From the NCBI GenBank assembly GCA_014239335.1, contig JAAZZC010000046.1:1-48121 (forward strand): DNA of 48,121 nt, given 5' to 3'. Position numbers and translations under genes: made by a program. The number at the start of each line of letters is the position of its first letter. Within the stretch, counting starts at the first letter, position 1. Shown in pieces: positions 45,499 through 48,121 of this stretch. This DNA comes from Verrucomicrobiales bacterium (GTDB lineage: Bacteria > Verrucomicrobiota > Verrucomicrobiia > Verrucomicrobiales > DEV007). The notes beneath the pieces are model-generated. The model ran no database searches. It was not told the origin of the DNA and saw only the letters and a list, made by a program, of their open reading frames with translations.

Positions 45499-45573
45499 AT
45501 GGTCATCACTGTTCTCGCTCTAATTTTCTTATTTGTTATTGTTGGCGTCATCATCGGATGTCAACCAAGTTAA
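45499..45573 (+). CDS. Candidate 24-residue micro-lipoprotein
   Basis: An ATG at 45499 opens 24 codons ending in TAA at 45571-45573. Residues 2-20 are almost entirely Val, Ile, Leu and Phe (a full membrane span), ending in a perfect lipobox VIIGC with Cys21 and then only Gln-Pro-Ser. If processed, the mature product would be an acylated tetrapeptide; if not, a single-span membrane peptide. A TTGAAA at 45463 and TATAAA at 45483 lie upstream, but their spacing (14) is short for a promoter. A strong hairpin terminator follows 26 bases after the stop, as expected for a real short transcript. It is too short to judge by composition alone. Confidence 0.45.
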   Translation: MVITVLALIFLFVIVGVIIGCQPS

Positions 45574-45599
45574 AACAAATAGAATAATAAAACCTCACG

Positions 45600-45625
45600 A
45601 AAGACGACCTTATAAGGTCGTCTTT
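45600..45625. terminator. Bidirectional intrinsic terminator
   Basis: A perfect 11-bp stem (aaagacgacct / aggtcgtcttt) with a tata loop. On the plus strand it ends in tctttaattct after the 24-codon ORF. On the minus strand it ends in a T-rich arm just after the stop of the LamG gene at 45641. The A/T-flanked symmetric form allows it to serve both convergent genes. Confidence 0.85.
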
Positions 45626-45640
45626 AATTCTAGGCTACAT

Positions 45641-47158
45641 TCATTTTGTTCCCCTCGAAAGATCAAGAACTTCGCCCGCATAGACATTGAGATAGTATCG
45701 AGAATTGTCTCTAATTATTAATTTTAAGCCTTTCGACACAATGGATTGAGCGTGAATCAGCGATCCTGAACGAGTGCGGATTTTAAAACCTTCGTCCGCA
45801 CCTTTCTTCATCTCTTTGAACTTCACAGCTCTGATCTTCTGCAGCGGCACCCTAACCTTACCAAGCGCTGCCTGCTTAATCATCAGCTCAGCACCGCCAA
45901 CCATTTCTACTAATTGACCTTCGAAAAAATCACCTCCAAAAAATAAAAGACCTTCAGGTCGGGCATCCAAGGCACCACTCTCTACTGTTCCACCAACAAA
46001 ATCAATGACTGCTATCGCAGCACGAGGAATCAGCATCGAAGAAAAATCATTCCTAAGAGTTATCATTTTAGAATCAATCTTAGTAATCTTTCCAGTAAGC
46101 ATAGACCCTCCAATTAACCAGACTCTTCGATTAAGCGCTAAGGCCTTAGTATTAATTTTAGGACGAGTCTCAGCATCTGGTAATTTTTCAACTTTCGTTA
46201 TTTTAACTGATGCCCAATCATCAAAATTATAATTAGTTACATTTCCATTAGACTGCTCAACAGACACAAAGGAACTGTCATCTCCATTTCCAAACGATAA
46301 CTTTCCCAACAAATCTTCTCCGCCAACAGCAACCAACTTACCTTCAATCCCTTTGAATTTATCAACAATATGAGCCCCACCGTCAACTTCGTGGCCTATT
46401 ATTGGTGGAGCCATAGCTGCCTCATAATGAGCTCTGACCTGAGATTCAGTGAGAACCGTTGAATAAATGGCAACTTCATCCATTTTGCCATTAAATTTTC
46501 GTCGACCTCCCCAAGCTCCAATCTGAGCGTCACTAATTACAGCAACTGGTGAAGCTGAATGATTGCCTGACTGGACTTTCTTTCCATTGATATAAATGAC
46601 GCCAGCACCATCATTTAAAGAATCATAAGTTGAAACTAAATGTACCCAATTACCTATACTAAGGGCACCTTTTTGAGAAACTATAGCATTAGGACCTCCA
46701 CCAGCAATTGCCTGTTCAACACTCAAGTTTAATTGCACATTAAGATGATGGTTACCTGCTCCAAAACTATTAGTAGAAAATATGGATGTTAAATAGTTCG
46801 AATCCTTTAATGCCCTCCAATTAAGCTCTTCTATTTTTATCCAAGCTTCTATAGAGCTCTGTTTAAATTTGCCGAGGCTCGGAACCTTAATAAACGCATT
46901 GACTCCATCAAAATCTATAGCTGCCGCCAAATTTCCATAAGCACTCTCAACTCCAAATACAACAGCCCCTTCACATTTTCCGTGCCTAGAATTACCAGAT
47001 AAGTCTTTAGCTGTCCCATCATCAAAGCCCCAATAAGCTATTGGATTATCAGCCATGACGGCTTGAGAATAGACAGGAGCCCCAGCCATCGATTGATATT
47101 TTAAAAAGACACTGACTCCAATCAGAGTCAATATCCTAAGCACATTTTGAAATATCAT
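45641..47158 (-). CDS. LamG-domain exported protein with repeated Sm-like beta-barrel units
   Basis: A 505-residue protein with a signal peptide (about 5-25). Residues 33-250 form a LamG/concanavalin-like domain: PIAYWGFDDGTAKDLSGNSR, AIDFDGVNAFIKVPS, SIEAWIKIEE, VHLVSTYDS, and GKMDEVAIYSTVLTESQVRAHY. After a linker, the C-terminal half has three similar units of about 45 residues, at 345-388, 404-448 and 458-500. Each has a G-rich turn, a G-x-(L/I)-x-x strand, a x-L-x-L-(R/K) strand and an (I/V)P-x-x-x-I-x-x-(I/V)-x-F strand. This pattern suggests small barrels of the Sm/SHD1 kind. A likely role is glycan binding at the cell surface. The gene ends at the bidirectional hairpin 45600-45625. 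Confidence 0.85.
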   Translation of the reverse strand: MIFQNVLRILTLIGVSVFLKYQSMAGAPVYSQAVMADNPIAYWGFDDGTAKDLSGNSRHGKCEGAVVFGVESAYGNLAAAIDFDGVNAFIKVPSLGKFKQSSIEAWIKIEELNWRALKDSNYLTSIFSTNSFGAGNHHLNVQLNLSVEQAIAGGGPNAIVSQKGALSIGNWVHLVSTYDSLNDGAGVIYINGKKVQSGNHSASPVAVISDAQIGAWGGRRKFNGKMDEVAIYSTVLTESQVRAHYEAAMAPPIIGHEVDGGAHIVDKFKGIEGKLVAVGGEDLLGKLSFGNGDDSSFVSVEQSNGNVTNYNFDDWASVKITKVEKLPDAETRPKINTKALALNRRVWLIGGSMLTGKITKIDSKMITLRNDFSSMLIPRAAIAVIDFVGGTVESGALDARPEGLLFFGGDFFEGQLVEMVGGAELMIKQAALGKVRVPLQKIRAVKFKEMKKGADEGFKIRTRSGSLIHAQSIVSKGLKLIIRDNSRYYLNVYAGEVLDLSRGTK

Positions 47159-47241
47159 TTTTATTAAGTCGTTAGCGACTAATGCCTTGCGTAAACTCTA
47201 AAGCCTCTTTTTAATTCTAACAAGCTTTAGATAATCTTTCA

Positions 47242-47282
47242 CAAAAAAGCGGCGATCCCATCTGAATAATGGAACCGCCGCT
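47242..47282 (-). terminator. Intrinsic terminator of the LamG gene at the right edge
   Basis: On the minus strand the arms agcggcg (47276-47282 side) and cgccgct (47248-47254 side) form a 7-bp GC-rich stem, extended through mismatches by ccat/atgg, and are followed directly by TTTTTT. It lies 22 bases after the stop at 47305. This is a textbook Rho-independent terminator. Confidence 0.85.
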
Positions 47283-47304
47283 AATAATTTAACTGTTATC
47301 TATT

Positions 47305-48121
47305 CTACTGATTCTCTTCGATTCTGAAGAAGAGCATACGAGACCCTTCGAGTGGATTCGGTAAGCCAGGCTCACCGACCGGAGGATAGACGGTGGTCTC
47401 ACCACCGGACTCAATCGAATCATCAACGTCCGCATCAAACTCCTCGAGTGTCTCAGAAAAATACAACGCGTAAGTCCTGTTCGGCTTCGAGTTCCACTCG
47501 AATCGGAAACTGTCATCCTCCGCATCGTAGATCACGCTTGTAAAGTCGAACGGCACTGAAAGACCAAGCATATCCTCGATGCTCTTTCCTGAACCTCCGT
47601 CCCAAATCTCTGCGATCTCAATCGGTGAGAGTGCTCGTCCCCAGACGGCAACATCATCGACTTTGCCCTGCCAGTTACGGTTCCTTGCATCAGGGTTGTC
47701 ACCGATACGCATTGGGTTACCGCGGTCCTGCAGTGTTGCCCCTGCCTTACGGGCCACTTCTTCTCCGTCCAGATAAAGGATCTCTTCCTGAGTACTTGAG
47801 TCCGTGACTCCGGCCACATGGTGCCAGGTCTCAGGATCACCACCAACCGTCATTGCCACGTTATGACGATCCACATCACCATTACCTCCAGTGAAGGTCA
47901 TTTCCGGTGGATTGTCTCCTCCGCGACGGTGTACACGCCAACCATTTCCTTCACCCTTAGCGACTAGGCACTGCCAGCTCTTATTGATTGCCTCGGCAGT
48001 GTACCAGGCAGATACCGTGAAACTCTCGCCGGCAAAGTCGAACGTGTTCTCATCTCCAGTAATTTCAATGCTCTGGCTACCATTCAGGTAAACGGAACCA
48101 TCAAACTTACCAGTCTGGAAC
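47305..48121 (-). CDS. LamG-domain protein, C-terminal part (runs off the right edge)
   Basis: The frame is open from the right edge to a TAG at 47305-47307, giving about 272 C-terminal residues. The sequence from the edge reads as a LamG domain: FDGSVYLNGSQSIEITGDEN, FAGESFTVSAWYTAEAINKS, WQCLVAKGEGNGWRVHRRGG, ETWHHVAGVTDSSTQEEILY, and GKVDDVAVWGRALSPIEIAEI. It ends with the PVC-type FRFEWNSKPNRTYALYFSETL, which parallels ISWNSKPGITYAI in the double-LamG protein at 36.3 kb. An internal ATG at 47901 is not the true start. GC is about 50% on sampled lines and codon choice is more C/G-ending than in the neighbours. It is a probable surface or secreted carbohydrate-binding protein. Confidence 0.88.
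   Translation of the reverse strand, partial: FQTGKFDGSVYLNGSQSIEITGDENTFDFAGESFTVSAWYTAEAINKSWQCLVAKGEGNGWRVHRRGGDNPPEMTFTGGNGDVDRHNVAMTVGGDPETWHHVAGVTDSSTQEEILYLDGEEVARKAGATLQDRGNPMRIGDNPDARNRNWQGKVDDVAVWGRALSPIEIAEIWDGGSGKSIEDMLGLSVPFDFTSVIYDAEDDSFRFEWNSKPNRTYALYFSETLEEFDADVDDSIESGGETTVYPPVGEPGLPNPLEGSRMLFFRIEENQ

Overview
The window looks like chromosomal DNA from a free-living, probably aquatic member of the Verrucomicrobiota/PVC group. The evidence is the dense set of PVC-typical secreted families: DUF1549/DUF1553, DUF1501, DUF1552, DUF1587/1592/1588, a PVC-type haem-binding dehydrogenase, LamG proteins, a sulfatase and ThuA. These sit beside an ordinary Gram-negative housekeeping core (mreBCD-mrdA, rng, lnt, hisD). 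GC is low, roughly 40-45% by eye on sampled lines, and rises to about 50% in 24.5-30.3 kb and in the last gene. The phylum call is an inference from gene content; no rRNA is present. Most starts lack a recognisable Shine-Dalgarno sequence and several are best explained by TTG.

Layout. 1-4.8 kb: sugar and sulfate-ester metabolism, with a YghZ-like aldo/keto reductase and sulfatase on the minus strand, then a zinc MDR dehydrogenase and an SDR on the plus strand, and an unrecognised secreted protein. 4.9-8.8 kb: a DUF1549/DUF1553 + DUF1501 pair. 8.9-16.8 kb: ABC-F ATPase, hisD, an RlmI-like methyltransferase, phosphoglucomutase and lnt. 16.8-23.5 kb, minus strand: the cell-shape operon mreB-mreC-mreD-mrdA followed by rng, with no rodA. 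23.8-24.4 kb: a YkgJ-type cysteine-cluster protein and tRNA-Leu(AAG).

24.5-30.3 kb is a GC-richer block just downstream of the tRNA. It holds a PVC-type dehydrogenase/cytochrome, a translationally coupled SGNH-like protein and a soluble plant-type acyl-ACP desaturase. A degenerate copy of the tRNA 3' end lies at its left edge. 30.3-33.9 kb, minus strand: a DUF1592 + DUF1552 pair. 34.1-41.7 kb, plus strand: five consecutive exported proteins (ThuA, PQQ-like propeller, double LamG, NHL-type propeller, PhoD-like phosphatase). 41.7-48.1 kb: ppnP, a Sel1-repeat protein, a run of small lipoprotein, single-haem cytochrome and Tat-like cupin genes, a DUF2071 protein, a 24-residue candidate micro-lipoprotein, and two LamG genes bounded by clear terminators.

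Taken together, the accessory genes describe a cell that puts many polysaccharide-facing and haem-containing proteins in its envelope. No CRISPR array, transposase, integrase or phage gene was seen. The least explained items are the micro-lipoprotein, the lipoprotein/cytochrome/cupin run, the repeated C-terminal barrels of the LamG protein at 45.6-47.2 kb, and the tRNA-proximal block.
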